From contig NZ_JABAIH010000003.1 in NCBI RefSeq assembly GCF_012641395.1, forward strand, positions 620,001 to 684,000: a stretch of DNA of 64,000 nucleotides, read 5' to 3'. Positions 28,162 to 36,142 of the stretch are shown one piece after another. Each line of letters starts with the position of its first letter. Positions within the stretch are counted from its first letter, which is position 1. The position numbers and the translations under genes are program-made. The notes beneath the pieces were generated by a model. It ran no database searches and was not told the DNA's origin. It saw only the letters and a program-made list of their open reading frames with translations. The stretch is from Rhizobium sp. P32RR-XVIII (GTDB lineage Bacteria; Pseudomonadota; Alphaproteobacteria; Rhizobiales; Rhizobiaceae).

Positions 28162-29129
28162 ACGACAAGGTTCTCGAAATCCGCGACGTCGCGGTGCATT
28201 TCGGCGGCCACAGCGGCTTGCTCGGCAAGGCCGGACCGGTTGTGAAGGCGGTCAACGGCGTGGATCTCACGATCGGCCGCGCCGAGACAGTTGCGCTGGT
28301 CGGCGAATCCGGCTGCGGCAAGTCCACGCTCTCCAACACGATCGTCGGCCTGCAGGCGCCGGTTTCCGGCAGCGTCAAGATCAGCGGCGAAGAAGTGGTG
28401 GGCGCCGACAAAAAGAAGCTCAACGATATCCGACGCAAGGTGCAGATGATCTTCCAGGACCCGGCGCTATCGCTCGACCCGCGCTCGACGGTGGGTGCCA
28501 CGATCGCCGAACCGCTGATCGTGCGCGGCGTCGCTCGTGGCAAGCAGCTCAAGGCGCGCGTCGCGACGCTCCTGCAACAGGTGGGCCTGAGACCCGAACA
28601 TGCGGACCGTTATCCGCACCAGTTTTCCGGCGGCCAGCGCCAACGCGTTGTGATTGCCCGCGCGCTCGCGCTCGAACCGGACCTCGTCATCTGCGACGAG
28701 CCGGTCTCGGCGCTCGACGTGTCGGTACGGGCGCAGATACTCAACCTGCTGGTGGCGCTACAGAAGCGCACCGGCGTTTCCTATCTCTTCGTCTCGCATG
28801 ACCTCGGCGTGGTTCGTCACATTTGCGACCGCGTTGTGGTCATGTATCTCGGCCGGTTCGTTGAAATGGCCGACCGCGACACCTTCTTTGCCAATCCGAA
28901 ACATCCCTATACCAAGGCGCTGATGTCGGCGGTGCCCGAAGCCGATCCCGTTGTGCAGCGTTCCAAGGAACGGCTCATTCTGGGCGGTGAACTGCCGAGC
29001 CCGGCCAACATCCCCTCCGGCTGCGCCTTCAACACGCGATGCCCGCTTGCGACCGAGATTTGTTCCAGGGAACGGCCGGAACTGACCCCGCGCGCCGATG
29101 GCGCTCGCGTCGCCTGCCATCACGCATAA
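28158..29129 (+). CDS. ABC transporter ATP-binding protein, DppF-like
   Basis: A 323-residue ATPase partner of the preceding gene. Walker A is GESGCGKSTLSN, the Q-loop MIFQDPALSLDPRST, the signature FSGGQRQRVVIARALA, Walker B LVICDEPVSALD and the switch FVSHDLGVV. The C-terminal GCAFNTRCPLATEICSRERP motif is typical of DppF. The ATG overlaps the previous stop by four bases, so the two ATPases are translationally coupled and form the heterodimer driving import. Confidence 0.95.
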   Translation: MNDKVLEIRDVAVHFGGHSGLLGKAGPVVKAVNGVDLTIGRAETVALVGESGCGKSTLSNTIVGLQAPVSGSVKISGEEVVGADKKKLNDIRRKVQMIFQDPALSLDPRSTVGATIAEPLIVRGVARGKQLKARVATLLQQVGLRPEHADRYPHQFSGGQRQRVVIARALALEPDLVICDEPVSALDVSVRAQILNLLVALQKRTGVSYLFVSHDLGVVRHICDRVVVMYLGRFVEMADRDTFFANPKHPYTKALMSAVPEADPVVQRSKERLILGGELPSPANIPSGCAFNTRCPLATEICSRERPELTPRADGARVACHHA

Positions 29130-29139
29130 GAGTACTGCC

Positions 29140-31494
29140 ATGACAGATGCCCCGACGAACGAAACCCTCCGACTGACCGGCCTCGAGGCCGAGGCGGAGA
29201 TCCGCATCGACCGCTGGGGCATTCCGCATATCAAGGCGGCGAGCGAGAAGGACCTGTTCTTCGTGCAGGGCTTCAACGCCGCACGCGACCGGCTGTGGCA
29301 ACTGGACCTGTGGCGCAAGCGCGGCCTCGGTCTCCTGGCGGCGGATTTCGGCCCCGGTTATCTGGCGCAGGACCATGCGGCCCGGCATTTCCTCTATCGC
29401 GGCGACATGGCGGCGGAATGGAGAGCTTACGCGGCGGATACGGAGGCGATCTGCACCGCCTTCGCCGCCGGTATCGATGCCTATATCGCGCTCTGCGCGG
29501 CTGAGCCTTCCCGCCTGCCGCCGGAATTTGCCGTCTTCGGCACGAAGCCGGCGTTTTGGCAGCCCTCCGACGTTGTGCGCGTCCGCAGCCATGCGCTGAC
29601 CCGCAACGGACTCTCGGAAATCCTGCGCGCCAACATCATGGCGCTGGCCGATGCCGAGACCGACCTGCTGCGTTACGAGATCGATCCGCCGGTTGAACCG
29701 AAGCCGGCCGAAGGCATCGTGCTCGCCGACATCCCGCTTGAAGCGACCCGCCTGTTCAAGCTCGCCACCGCGCCGGTCACCTTCGACAAAGCCCGGCTTG
29801 CCGCCACGCTCGATGATGTCTGGAAATGGACCGAGGTGACCGATCTCGGCGACGTCATCCAGGCAACCGTGGAGGAGGGCTCTAACAACTGGGCCGTCCA
29901 CGGTTCCCGCACCGAAACCGGCCGGCCGATCCTCGCGAGCGACCCGCACCGGGCGCATGCGGTACCGTCGCTGCGTTATCTCGTGCATCTCGAAGCGCCA
30001 AGCCTCAACGCCATCGGCACCGGCGAACCGACCGCTCCGGGCATCTCGCTCGGCCACAACGAGAAGACCGCTTTTGGACTGACCATTTTCGGCGCCGACC
30101 AGGAAGACATCTATGTCTACGAAACGAAGGACGGCGACCCGGAGCAGTATCGTTATGGCGACGGCTGGGAGGCGATTACCCGCCTTGAGGAGCGGTTCGT
30201 GGTCAAGGGCTTCCCTGACCAGACCCTGACGCTCTGCTTCACCCGTCACGGCCCGATTCTGCACGAGAATCCGAAGAAGCGGCAGGCGATCGCCATGCGC
30301 TCCGTCTGGCTCTCGCCGGGCTCGGCCGCCTATCTCGGCAGCCTATCCTATATGCGCAGCAGCTCGGTGAAGGCATTTTCCGAAACGCTTTCGCGCTGGG
30401 GCACGCCCTCGGTCAACCACGTCAGCGCCGACGTGGAGGGCAATATCGGCTGGTTCACTGCCGGCTTCACGCCGATCCGGCATAACTGGGAGGGCCTCCT
30501 GCCGGTACCGGGTCACGGCTCCCATGAATGGGACGGTTTCCTGCCCGCTGACCAATTGCCGCGCAAATACAATCCGGCTGAAGGTTTCGTGGCCTCCGCT
30601 AACGAGATGAACCTGCCGGCGGTCCGCGATTCGAAAGCGCCGTCGATCGGTCATGAATGGGCGGAAGTCAGCCGCGCCCAGCGCATCAAGTCCGTGCTCG
30701 CCGCCGACGCGAAGCATACGCTGAAGGGCTCGACCACGCTGCAGACGGATACCTATTCCCGCCCGGCCGCGACGATCTGTGGCCTGCTGGACAGGGTTAC
30801 CGGCCAATATCCGGTCGATGAAACCCAGAAACAGGCGCTCGCTCTCTTCAACGGCTGGGATCACCAGCTGGACGCCACAAGCGCCCCGGCCGCCCTCTTC
30901 GAAGTCTGGTGGATGAAGCATCTGCGGCCTGCGCTGCTCGCGAAATTCGCGCCGAATCCGACCGTCCGGCAATTGCTACTGCCGGGCGATGTCGACCGCA
31001 TGCTGACCCTGCTCTCGGAACCCGGTTCTCATTGGGGGGAGGCCGAGCGCGACACCATGCTGCTATCGACGCTGTCCGCCGGTTTTGCCGATTGCGAAAG
31101 ACGCTTCCGCGCCGATCCGGCCGCCTGGCAATGGGGCGGTCTGCACAAAGCGCTCTTCGAGCATGCCACCAGCCGCATTGAGGCCGAAGGTGCAATCACC
31201 TGGAATGTCGGTCCCTTGCCAACCGGCGGCAGCCGCTCCACGCCCATGCATGCCGGCTACCGGATGAGCGATTTCGGCGTCAGCGCCGGCGCGTCGGTGC
31301 GCCTCGTCATGGATGTCGGTGACTGGGACAACAGCGTCTGCATCAACACGCCCGGCCAGTCCGGCGATCCGCGTTCGCCGCATTATGCGGATTTGGCCGA
31401 GGGCTGGGCAAAGGGGCGATATGTGCCACTGCTCTACAGCGGCGAGAAGATTGCCGCCGAAACCGAACACCACATTCTTCTTCTGCCGGCCTGA
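29140..31494 (+). CDS. Penicillin acylase family Ntn-hydrolase without signal peptide
   Basis: A 784-residue penicillin-amidase (peptidase S45) family protein. Such enzymes self-cleave before a Ser that becomes the N-terminal nucleophile of the beta chain. Here it is Ser248 in VEEGSNNWAVHGSRTETGRP. Other landmarks are IDRWGIPHIKA and FFVQGFNAARDRLWQLDL in the alpha chain, and SLGHNEKTAFGLTIFGADQED, TRHGPI and NEMNLP in the beta chain. Most family members are exported, but this one begins MTDAPTNETLRL with no signal peptide, so it probably works in the cytoplasm on an N-acyl compound brought in by the ABC system. Relatives also cleave acyl-homoserine lactones; the substrate is unknown here. 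Confidence 0.93.
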   Translation: MTDAPTNETLRLTGLEAEAEIRIDRWGIPHIKAASEKDLFFVQGFNAARDRLWQLDLWRKRGLGLLAADFGPGYLAQDHAARHFLYRGDMAAEWRAYAADTEAICTAFAAGIDAYIALCAAEPSRLPPEFAVFGTKPAFWQPSDVVRVRSHALTRNGLSEILRANIMALADAETDLLRYEIDPPVEPKPAEGIVLADIPLEATRLFKLATAPVTFDKARLAATLDDVWKWTEVTDLGDVIQATVEEGSNNWAVHGSRTETGRPILASDPHRAHAVPSLRYLVHLEAPSLNAIGTGEPTAPGISLGHNEKTAFGLTIFGADQEDIYVYETKDGDPEQYRYGDGWEAITRLEERFVVKGFPDQTLTLCFTRHGPILHENPKKRQAIAMRSVWLSPGSAAYLGSLSYMRSSSVKAFSETLSRWGTPSVNHVSADVEGNIGWFTAGFTPIRHNWEGLLPVPGHGSHEWDGFLPADQLPRKYNPAEGFVASANEMNLPAVRDSKAPSIGHEWAEVSRAQRIKSVLAADAKHTLKGSTTLQTDTYSRPAATICGLLDRVTGQYPVDETQKQALALFNGWDHQLDATSAPAALFEVWWMKHLRPALLAKFAPNPTVRQLLLPGDVDRMLTLLSEPGSHWGEAERDTMLLSTLSAGFADCERRFRADPAAWQWGGLHKALFEHATSRIEAEGAITWNVGPLPTGGSRSTPMHAGYRMSDFGVSAGASVRLVMDVGDWDNSVCINTPGQSGDPRSPHYADLAEGWAKGRYVPLLYSGEKIAAETEHHILLLPA

Positions 31495-31517
31495 AAACCC
31501 TTTTTGAAAGATCTCCC

Positions 31518-32669
31518 ATGCCCTGCACCATTTCTGCCGCAGATATCGATGAAGCAGTGCTTCTCTCCGAGTTGAATCATTGGGTGGAGATCGAAACGCC
31601 GACACGTGACTCCGCGGCCGTCAACCGGCTTGCCGACCGTGTGGAAGCGATCGCGAGGGAGGCCGGACTCGCGACGGAGCGTACGCCGGGAGCGCTGGGT
31701 TTCGGCGATATTCTCGCCGTGCGGTCGCCCCGCCCGGCCGGTAGCAATGAAAGGGGCGTGCTGATCCTAGCGCATCTCGACACGGTGCATCCGATGGGCA
31801 CCATCAAGGAAAATCTGCCCCTGCGGCAAGAGGGCGACAGGCTCTATGGTCCCGGTATCTACGACATGAAATCGGGAGCATTGATGGCGCTGGAAGCGAT
31901 GAAAATTGCTGCGCGCGACGGGACGCATTTACCTGTCGATCTGCTTTTCATCCCGGATGAGGAAATGGGAAGCACAAGCTCGCGTGGCGTGATCGAGAAT
32001 TATGCCCGCAATGCGTCTTACGCCCTTGTGGTCGAGCCGGCACGGGACGGTGGCAAGATCGTGGTCGCCCGTAAAGGCGTCGCCATGTATGACATCCTCG
32101 TGCGCGGGCGCGCTTCTCACGCCGGCACGAGGCCGCAGGATGGGCGCAGCGCGATCCGCGCCGCCGCCCGACTGGTACTCGAACTCGAAAGCCTGAACGA
32201 CGCGCAACGCGGCATCACCGTCACCGTCGGCACAATCCATGGTGGAACCGGGCGTAACATCGTGCCGGCTGAATGCCACATGCAAGTCGATCTGCGTCTT
32301 CCCGACGATGAGACGGCTGCCGAAATCCTGAAGAAGGTCGAAAGCCTGACGCCGGTCGATCCCGATATCACCATCGAGATCAAGGGAGGCGTCAACCGCC
32401 CGCCCTTTGCCCAGTCGGAGGCGGGCGAGCGGCTTTTCGATCATGCTGCCAGGCTTGCCGCCGACCTCGGCATCACTCTAGAGGGCGTCAGCACCGGTGG
32501 CGGCTCCGACGGAAACTTCACCGCGGCGCTTGGAGTGCCGACCCTCGATGGTCTCGGCGCCGACGGAGCCGGCGCCCATACATTCGACGAATATATATTC
32601 GTCAGCAGCCTTGCAGTTCGCACCGCGCTTCTTGCCAATCTGATGCTAACCCTGAATGGCGATCTCTGA
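31518..32669 (+). CDS. M20-family metallo-amidohydrolase (carboxypeptidase G2-like)
   Basis: A 383-residue two-zinc exopeptidase or deacylase. The metal ligands are visible in LILAHLDTVHPMG (His-x-Asp), YGPGIYDMKSGALMA (bridging Asp), IPDEEMGSTSS (catalytic Glu-Glu) and the C-terminal GLGADGAGAHTFDEY (His). The dimerisation domain spans about residues 185-290, with RGRASHAGTRPQDGRSAIRA. It follows the acylase by 23 bp, so it may hydrolyse the amide or peptide released by that enzyme. Its annotation as glutamate carboxypeptidase-like is by similarity, and the substrate is uncertain. Confidence 0.92.
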   Translation: MPCTISAADIDEAVLLSELNHWVEIETPTRDSAAVNRLADRVEAIAREAGLATERTPGALGFGDILAVRSPRPAGSNERGVLILAHLDTVHPMGTIKENLPLRQEGDRLYGPGIYDMKSGALMALEAMKIAARDGTHLPVDLLFIPDEEMGSTSSRGVIENYARNASYALVVEPARDGGKIVVARKGVAMYDILVRGRASHAGTRPQDGRSAIRAAARLVLELESLNDAQRGITVTVGTIHGGTGRNIVPAECHMQVDLRLPDDETAAEILKKVESLTPVDPDITIEIKGGVNRPPFAQSEAGERLFDHAARLAADLGITLEGVSTGGGSDGNFTAALGVPTLDGLGADGAGAHTFDEYIFVSSLAVRTALLANLMLTLNGDL

Positions 32670-32712
32670 TGTCTAGCAACGGCTCGACACGTCTTTCCAG
32701 GTTCGCCGCATT

Positions 32713-33480
32713 ATGACGCCTTCTGAGATCATCGGTTTCGTGCTGATGGCCGGCGTTGCGGCCTATGTGCAGACTTTGACCGGCTTCGCCTTCGGGCTGC
32801 TGCTGATGGGCGCGGTCGGGCTGACAGCCGTCATGCCGCTGCGCGATGCTGCGGTCGTTACCGGCGTGCTGACGCTCGTCAATGCTGCCATCATGATGAT
32901 AAGGGGCTGGCGCGACGTGTTGCGCACCGAACTGGTGCTTGTGCTCTGCGCCAGCCTGCCGACGCTCGTCGCCGGCTATTTCCTGCTCGATCATCTCGCC
33001 TCGACCGGGCTCATCTACCTGCGCATCATCCTCGGCCTCGTGATCATCGTCTCGGCCTTGCAACTCGTCATGCCGCCCAGGAAAGAGGAAAAGGAGGCAA
33101 CAAAGTCGTCCTTCGTTTTCTTCGGTGCCTTTTCGGGCATCATGAGCGGCCTTTTTTCGACAAGCGGCCCGCCGCTCGTCTATCATTTCTACCGTCAGCC
33201 TCTGCCGATCGCCGCAATCCGCGAGACGCTGGTGGCAATCTTCAGCATCAACGCGCTGATACGCCTTTTCGTCGTCATTGCGGACGGTACCTTTCCGAAG
33301 CCAGTTTACTGGCCGGCCTTTTTCGCCATCATCACCGTCTCCCTCGGTACGCACATGGCGCGGCGCATGCCGTTGCCTCTGTCGCCGAAGACGTTGAGAC
33401 TGATTGTCTTCGTGTTGCTTTGTGCCTCCGGCGCCTCACTGGCACTGCCGGCCATTCCGAAAGCCCTTGCCTGGAGTTAA
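32713..33480 (+). CDS. TauE/SafE family membrane transporter
   Basis: A 255-residue protein with about eight hydrophobic segments in two repeats. Repeat one contains AAYVQTLTGFAFGLLLMGAV and repeat two FSGIMSGLFSTSGPPLVYHF, the TauE/SafE signature. Members export sulfite or sulfoacetate or move other small organic anions. In this operon it may export a by-product of the imported compound. The ATG at 32713 lies 43 bp after the M20 gene. Confidence 0.9.
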   Translation: MTPSEIIGFVLMAGVAAYVQTLTGFAFGLLLMGAVGLTAVMPLRDAAVVTGVLTLVNAAIMMIRGWRDVLRTELVLVLCASLPTLVAGYFLLDHLASTGLIYLRIILGLVIIVSALQLVMPPRKEEKEATKSSFVFFGAFSGIMSGLFSTSGPPLVYHFYRQPLPIAAIRETLVAIFSINALIRLFVVIADGTFPKPVYWPAFFAIITVSLGTHMARRMPLPLSPKTLRLIVFVLLCASGASLALPAIPKALAWS

Positions 33481-33485
33481 TTGCA

Positions 33486-34472
33486 ATGCTGCTGTCCATC
33501 ACCGAAGCCGAGCGCCTTGTCGCACAGATGCTGGAGAGACACAGCGTCAGCCCCGAAAATGCGAAATCGGTCGCGGTCGCTCTCGTTGCGGCCGAGACCG
33601 CCGGGCAAAGCGGTCATGGCCTGCGGCGTCTTGCTGCATATGCCGCCCAGGCCAAGGCGGGAAAGGTCGATGGTTTCGCCACGCCGGTTGCTTGGTCGAG
33701 TGCGCCGGCAGTGCTCAGGATCGATGCTGGCTGCGGCTTTGCCTATCCGGCGCTCGATCTCGCCGTTCAAAAGCTTCCGGCTCTCGCCTCGAAATCCGGC
33801 ATTGCGGTCGCTGCCATTCATCGCTCGCATCATGCCGGCGTCATGGGGTTGACGGTCGAGCGCTTCGCTGAGCGCGGACTCGTGGCGCTGATGTTTGCCA
33901 ATACGCCGGCAGCCATGGCGCCCTGGGGTGGAAAGACCGCCGTCTACGGCACCAATCCGATCGCCTTTGCGGCGCCACTTCCGCATGATGAGCCGATCGT
34001 CATCGATCTTGCAATGTCCAAGGTCGCGCGTGGCAGGATCATGGCGGCGCACCAGAAGGGCACCGACATTCCGGATGACTGGGCGCTCGACATAGAGGGG
34101 AAACCAACCACGAATCCGAGCGAAGCCCTGAAAGGAACGATGATGCCTCTCGGCGACGCGAAGGGCGCGGCATTGGCGCTCATGGTCGAGATACTCGCGG
34201 CGAGCCTCACCGGCACCAATTATTCCTTTGAAGCCACCTCCCTCTTCGATGACCGCGGCAACCCGCCCAAGCTCGGGCAGATGATCATCGCGATCGATCC
34301 CGAGGCAACGGGCGGCGCCGGGACGGCCTCGCGCCTTGCACTGCTTGCGTCGACGATGACGGCCGACCCGAATGTGCGCCTGCCGGGCCGACGCAGCCAG
34401 GGCCGACGGCGGGATGCACTCACGACCGGAGTGGAAATCGACGACGAATTGGCGGCACTCATCAACCCGTGA
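33486..34472 (+). CDS. Malate/L-lactate dehydrogenase family oxidoreductase (Ldh type 2)
   Basis: A 328-residue NAD(P)-dependent oxidoreductase of the Ldh_2 (MDH/ureidoglycolate/delta1-piperideine reductase) family. Visible features are ETAGQSGHGLRRLAAYA, the catalytic His in AAIHRSHHAGVMGLTVE, PWGGKTAVYGTNPIAFAAP and IDLAMSKVARGRI. It is the last gene of the operon and should reduce a keto or imine acid formed downstream of the acylase or M20 hydrolase. I took the ATG at 33486, 5 bp after the TauE stop. The longer frame from 33420 overlaps TauE. The C-terminus (about LPGRRSQGRRRDALT) is Arg-rich and may deviate from the family. Confidence 0.9.
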   Translation: MLLSITEAERLVAQMLERHSVSPENAKSVAVALVAAETAGQSGHGLRRLAAYAAQAKAGKVDGFATPVAWSSAPAVLRIDAGCGFAYPALDLAVQKLPALASKSGIAVAAIHRSHHAGVMGLTVERFAERGLVALMFANTPAAMAPWGGKTAVYGTNPIAFAAPLPHDEPIVIDLAMSKVARGRIMAAHQKGTDIPDDWALDIEGKPTTNPSEALKGTMMPLGDAKGAALALMVEILAASLTGTNYSFEATSLFDDRGNPPKLGQMIIAIDPEATGGAGTASRLALLASTMTADPNVRLPGRRSQGRRRDALTTGVEIDDELAALINP

Positions 34473-34758
34473 TGGTGCGTAAGCCAGACGGAAGGCGAGC
34501 GCCCGCGAAATCTCCCGAAATCTATCGATATCCGGATGCCGACCCACCGACCAGGTACCTGACCGCATTCGATCGGTTCAGGGCTTGAGCGGCTGCGATT
34601 TGGGCACTCCACAGCAGAGTGCCGCGTCTGGCGCATAACTGGCCTGATGCATTGTTCATGTCATGAGGCGGGCAAAACAACTATATACGTGACATCGAAC
34701 GACGCCGGAGCCAACTACGGTCGCTGACGTCAAACGGACCTCAGGAAAGGGGATCATC

Positions 34759-34905
34759 ATGAACGTCGCACGCTCCTTGAACAACTGGCGCAAGTATCGT
34801 CAGACTGTAGCCGAACTGGGTCGCATGACCAATCGCGAGTTGAGCGATCTAGGTATTGACCGCAGCGAAATTCGCAACGTTGCTCGCGCTGCCACTTCTC
34901 TCTGA
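34759..34905 (+). CDS. DUF1127 small protein
   Basis: A 48-residue protein: MNVARSLNNWRKYRQTVAEL, then GRMTNRELSDLGIDRSEIRN. The RELSDLGIDRSEI core is the DUF1127 (YjiS-like) signature, and the protein is Arg-rich. GGAAAGGGGAT upstream of the ATG at 34759 is a good ribosome-binding site. In Rhodobacter a DUF1127 protein (CcaF1) binds RNA and is co-expressed with CcsR RNAs. Here too a CCUCCUCCC hairpin RNA lies downstream (35075-35224), which makes an RNA-related role likely. It is followed directly by an intrinsic terminator. Confidence 0.9.
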   Translation: MNVARSLNNWRKYRQTVAELGRMTNRELSDLGIDRSEIRNVARAATSL

Positions 34906-34928
34906 GAGTGGTGTAAAGCATTTTGAGG

Positions 34929-34956
34929 CGCCCGCTCTTTAGCGGGCGTTTTGCGT
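34929..34956 (+). terminator. Intrinsic terminator after the DUF1127 gene
   Basis: The perfect 8-bp stem CGCCCGCT / AGCGGGCG with a 4-nt loop (CTTT) is followed by TTTTGCGTTT. This is a canonical Rho-independent terminator 24 nt past the DUF1127 stop. Read-through into the hairpin RNA downstream remains possible. Confidence 0.85.
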
Positions 34957-35005
34957 TTCAGTGGTAGAAGAAGTCCGCGCATCTGTCGCCGTCGCGAGAT
35001 GCATG

Positions 35006-35034
35006 TTTTGTGCATAGCTGCACTGCAGCATAAT
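35006..35034 (+). promoter_or_regulatory. Possible promoter of the hairpin RNA
   Basis: TTTTGT (35006-35011) and CATAAT (35029-35034) are separated by 17 bp and would place a transcript start near 35041, just ahead of the first hairpin. The match is weak at the -35 side. Confidence 0.3.
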
Positions 35035-35040
35035 CTCTTT

Positions 35041-35230
35041 CCAATGATCAGTATCAGCGTATGCTCGCGTACATCGAAGCCATGCACCTCCTCCCGCAGG
35101 GCTTCGTGGTTCAGACGCCCACTCCTCCTTCCAAGGGCGTCTGTCGGAACAGCGACACTCCTCCTCCCAGTCGCTGTTCGGTTCTTTTCGAAAGCCTGCC
35201 GCACCTCCTTCCGCGGCAGGCTTTCTCGTT
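35041..35230 (+). ncRNA. Four-hairpin anti-Shine-Dalgarno RNA (cuckoo / CcsR / alpha-r14-like)
   Basis: Four consecutive stem-loops each present a pyrimidine-rich anti-SD loop. Hairpin 1 has stem 35075-35081/35100-35106 with CCTCCTCCC at 35087-35095. Hairpin 2 has stem 35112-35120/35135-35143 with loop CTCCTCCTTCC. Hairpin 3 has stem 35149-35156/35170-35177 with CCTCCTCCC at 35160-35168. Hairpin 4 has a perfect 12-bp stem 35191-35202/35213-35224 with CCTCCTTCC at 35204-35212, and probably acts as terminator. Stems differ in sequence while loops are conserved, the sign of selection on the loops. Known relatives follow DUF1127 genes and tune carbon and stress metabolism by pairing with ribosome-binding sites or sequestering regulators. 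Transcript ends are inferred. Confidence 0.85.
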
Positions 35231-35284
35231 TCCGGAGGTCGCTTTCTATGGTCCGAGATCGAGTTGCGCCGGGCTCTTTCGCCG

Positions 35285-36139
35285 CTAGCGCGCGCTGTCA
35301 TTCTTGCCGATGATCTTACCGCGCAGCCAGGCGGAGGAAAGATCGATAACATAAACGACGGCAACGATCAGGAAGATGATCGTCCAGGCTTCCGGCCAGC
35401 GATAGGCAGCGATGCGATCCGCCAGCAGAAAGCCAATGCCGCCGGCGCCGACAATGCCGAGGACGGTGCCGGAGCGGGTGTTGGACTCGAAGTTATAGAG
35501 CATGATCGACAGGATCACCGGCATGGCCTGTGGCATGATGGCAAGCCGGATGGTCTGCAGCGGCCCGCCGCCCGAGGCCAGGACGCCATCGACGGGTTTG
35601 CGGGAGGTATTTTCGATCGCTTCCGAAAAGAGCTTGGCAAAGGTACCGATTTCGGAAACGGCAATGGCGAAGACGCCCGGAAGCGGGCCGAGGCCGAAGG
35701 CGCGGATGAAGATGAGCGCGAGTACGATCTGTTCGACAGCGCGTAGCGCATCGAACCCCCGGCGGGTCGATAGCCGCACCCAGCCGAGCGGCATGATGTT
35801 CTTGGCGCCAAGGAAGGCGAGCGGAAAGGCGACGATCGCGCCAAGCAGCGTTCCGAGGAAAGCCATCGAAATCGTCTGTCCCAGGCCGACAAGCACATCG
35901 CTCCATTCCTGCCAGGTCGTCCAGATATACGGCGGGAACATGAAGGAGAAGATCATGCCGAGCCGTGACAGGCCGTTCAGGATGCGCGCTGGTGAAATGT
36001 CGAAGAGATAGAGGCCGGCAATGAGCGGCAGGATAAGCGCCACCGCGCAGGCATAGCGCATCAGCCGCACGCGCGGCTCCACCGAGAAGGCGCCTGGAAC
36101 GCGCTGCCGCAGCTCGGAAAAGGAAGAGCTATCTATCAT
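35285..36139 (-). CDS. phnE2: Phosphonate ABC transporter permease (second PhnE)
   Basis: A 284-residue inner-membrane permease with about six helices. The coupling loop is GVLASGGGPLQTIRLAIMPQ, and the PhnE signature NFESNTRSGTVLGIVGAGGIG comes near the C-terminus. With PhnE1, PhnD and PhnC it imports phosphonates. It is the last gene of the locus, starting 4 bp after the phnE1 stop. It converges on the anti-SD RNA, whose fourth hairpin (35191-35224) may also terminate this transcript. Confidence 0.93.
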   Translation of the reverse strand: MIDSSSFSELRQRVPGAFSVEPRVRLMRYACAVALILPLIAGLYLFDISPARILNGLSRLGMIFSFMFPPYIWTTWQEWSDVLVGLGQTISMAFLGTLLGAIVAFPLAFLGAKNIMPLGWVRLSTRRGFDALRAVEQIVLALIFIRAFGLGPLPGVFAIAVSEIGTFAKLFSEAIENTSRKPVDGVLASGGGPLQTIRLAIMPQAMPVILSIMLYNFESNTRSGTVLGIVGAGGIGFLLADRIAAYRWPEAWTIIFLIVAVVYVIDLSSAWLRGKIIGKNDSAR

Positions 36140-36142
36140 GTC

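Noticed and set aside
24844-30264. Long minus-strand open frames opposite the ABC and acylase genes (for example 26370-27305, 27076-28122, 29029-30264)
   Set aside because: They mirror well-identified genes on the plus strand, lack start signals and are rich in His/Arg/Asp as expected for antisense frames in GC-rich DNA.
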